DNA of 64,000 nt, taken from contig WGOD01000001.1 of assembly GCA_016124205.1 (NCBI GenBank), positions 248,001 to 312,000 of the forward strand, given 5' to 3'. Numbering within the stretch: the first letter of the stretch is position 1; every line of letters starts with the position of its first letter. The stretch comes from Alphaproteobacteria bacterium (GTDB taxonomy: Bacteria > Pseudomonadota > Alphaproteobacteria > Caulobacterales > Maricaulaceae). Below are positions 63,181 to 64,000 of this stretch, in pieces. Under the pieces are notes generated by a model that had not been told where the DNA came from, searched no databases, and saw only the letters and a program-made list of their open reading frames with translations. Position numbers and translations under genes: made by a program.

Positions 63181-64000
63181 TCAGTATCCTTGGATGTAGG
63201 GCTCGACTCTTAGATTTCCGACTCTGGACAAACTTCCCTTCGGGCCCATCCCGACAAATTGTTTGAAATCGGTCGAAGTATCAAGCGTGTGATTGGGCAA
63301 TAAGATGAAGCCGTGAAGCCGCGCTTGAGCGCGCTGAATTGCGCCTCCAATTGGGCCGGAATTTTCTTTTACTTTTTCTAATACTATCTCACGGGGGTCA
63401 AATTCAATGTTGCCTTCAAAGCCATCCGATAGTTCTTTTGAAATAGATACCTTGTTGCTACCGATAACACCAAATGAGCCGTTAGGGTCTAAGTTAATTT
63501 TCGTATATTCCACTATGGAAGTTATCGGATTGAATTCGATTTTGTAACAATTTGGCGCAGACGAACCTTTCTTTGAAAGTTCAGAGCCTGTTAAAAAGGC
63601 CTCGAATGGCGATTGAACCTCTTTTATGTAACTGGTTGCTGCGGTGCAAATAAATCTAATAAATTCTTCGAATTCTGGAAATTCTTCATCGTAATTAATA
63701 CGCAAAGACTGGAAGGCGGAGGCACATAGGGAGTAAGTAAGGCTTGCGGATAGCGTGCTACCAGCAAAACAAAATCCAATATCTCCTTGAAACACCCGAC
63801 CGCAACCCGGACCATATTCTTCATCTCTAAATATCTCGAAAGGAAGGCGCAATAATTTTGCTGCGCGATCACTAAGGATCCGGGTGGAAGTGCCTTGAAT
63901 CTGGCTGGTGCTGCTAATGCGACTGTCTGCTACGATATTGAGTTGCTGTGATAGCGAAACTGAACCTTTGAAAATTGTTTCTCGTGGTTGCCAAACGATG
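63181..64000 (-). CDS. AT-rich partial gene, proteasome/HslV (Ntn-hydrolase) fold-like protein
   Basis: The frame runs without a stop from TGA 63181-63183 on the minus strand to the right edge, so the N terminus is missing; an internal TTG at 63852 is not the real start. The visible part has the order of elements of the HslV/proteasome-beta fold: RETIFKGSVSLSQQLNIVADSR, ILSDRAAKLLRL, GDIGFCFAGSTLSASLTYS, FEAFLTGS and GSFGVIGSNK. The Thr before IFKG, Asp of ADSR and Lys of RAAKL are candidate active-site residues (inference). Hand counts of two 60-nt lines give 37% and 32% GC against 77% in a line of pcaF; it is probably horizontally acquired. Function unknown. Confidence 0.55.
   Translation of the reverse strand, partial: IVWQPRETIFKGSVSLSQQLNIVADSRISSTSQIQGTSTRILSDRAAKLLRLPFEIFRDEEYGPGCGRVFQGDIGFCFAGSTLSASLTYSLCASAFQSLRINYDEEFPEFEEFIRFICTAATSYIKEVQSPFEAFLTGSELSKKGSSAPNCYKIEFNPITSIVEYTKINLDPNGSFGVIGSNKVSISKELSDGFEGNIEFDPREIVLEKVKENSGPIGGAIQRAQARLHGFILLPNHTLDTSTDFKQFVGMGPKGSLSRVGNLRVEPYIQGY

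Overview
The window is GC-rich chromosomal DNA from an alphaproteobacterium. The closest fit is the dimorphic or stalked groups (Caulobacterales / Maricaulales / Hyphomonadaceae). Reasons: the order ribD-ribE-ribBA-ribH-nusB-thiL...hppA, the bamE / ubiquinol-cytochrome c chaperone / plsX-fabH-ihfA-merR cluster, an NDUFS4-type complex I accessory subunit, a PopA-like REC-REC-degenerate-GGDEF protein, and a GTTC-N7-GTTC LexA-type box. Genus is not determinable by eye. Nearly all of it reads as stable core genome: dense, short operons, many 1-8 nt gene overlaps, four tRNAs, no insertion sequence, no CRISPR array. The exception is the last 0.8 kb, which is visibly AT-richer.

Layout: 0-3.7 kb, riboflavin genes with nusB and thiL. 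3.7-7.5 kb, three small exported or membrane proteins and the K+-independent H+-pyrophosphatase hppA. 7.6-11.7 kb, bamE facing the lipid and nucleoid cluster (bc1 chaperone, plsX, fabH, ihfA, MerR regulator). 11.7-18.4 kb, tRNA-Pro, PqiA-like protein, an acyl-CoA dehydrogenase pair, heme A synthase, a beta-propeller-like lipoprotein and a Tat-exported PhoX/DUF839 protein. 18.5-25.1 kb, rplM-rpsI, PHA synthase phaC, a small lipoprotein, glpX-recJ. 25.1-27.2 kb, tRNA-Glu, a double cold-shock protein, DUF192, tRNA-Pro, complex I subunit, tRNA-Arg. 27.3-31.4 kb, sulfur amino-acid genes (MetC-like, SseA, CysK) around an orphan amino-acid-binding protein.

31.5-39.95 kb is the most striking part. 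Two four-gene operons point at each other: ChrR-like cupin, SDR, DUF6134-like, FeS-type (6-4) photolyase on +; CPD photolyase, FAD amine-oxidase-like protein, DUF1365, cyclopropane-fatty-acid-synthase family on -. Each starts from a promoter reading TGATCC-N18-TA, the form used by the singlet-oxygen sigma factor RpoE of Rhodobacter sphaeroides. No sigma factor gene is in the window. This looks like a photo-oxidative-stress island that repairs DNA and modifies membrane lipids.

40-42.3 kb, kdsA-hldE (LPS inner core). 42.3-46.5 kb, a DUF3089 hydrolase-fold protein lacking its nucleophile, DUF502 and recG. 46.5-51.6 kb, sdhE-mfd and a PopA-like c-di-GMP effector whose upstream region carries a LexA-type box. 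51.9-58.6 kb, YihY-family protein, 3-oxoacid CoA-transferase scoAB, an RND pump with its adaptor. 58.6-63.2 kb, serine dehydratase with a stand-alone RAM-domain protein, an aryl-CoA ligase and a 3-oxoadipyl-CoA thiolase. 63.2-64 kb, an incomplete AT-rich gene whose reading frame runs off the window edge and resembles the proteasome/HslV (Ntn-hydrolase) fold.
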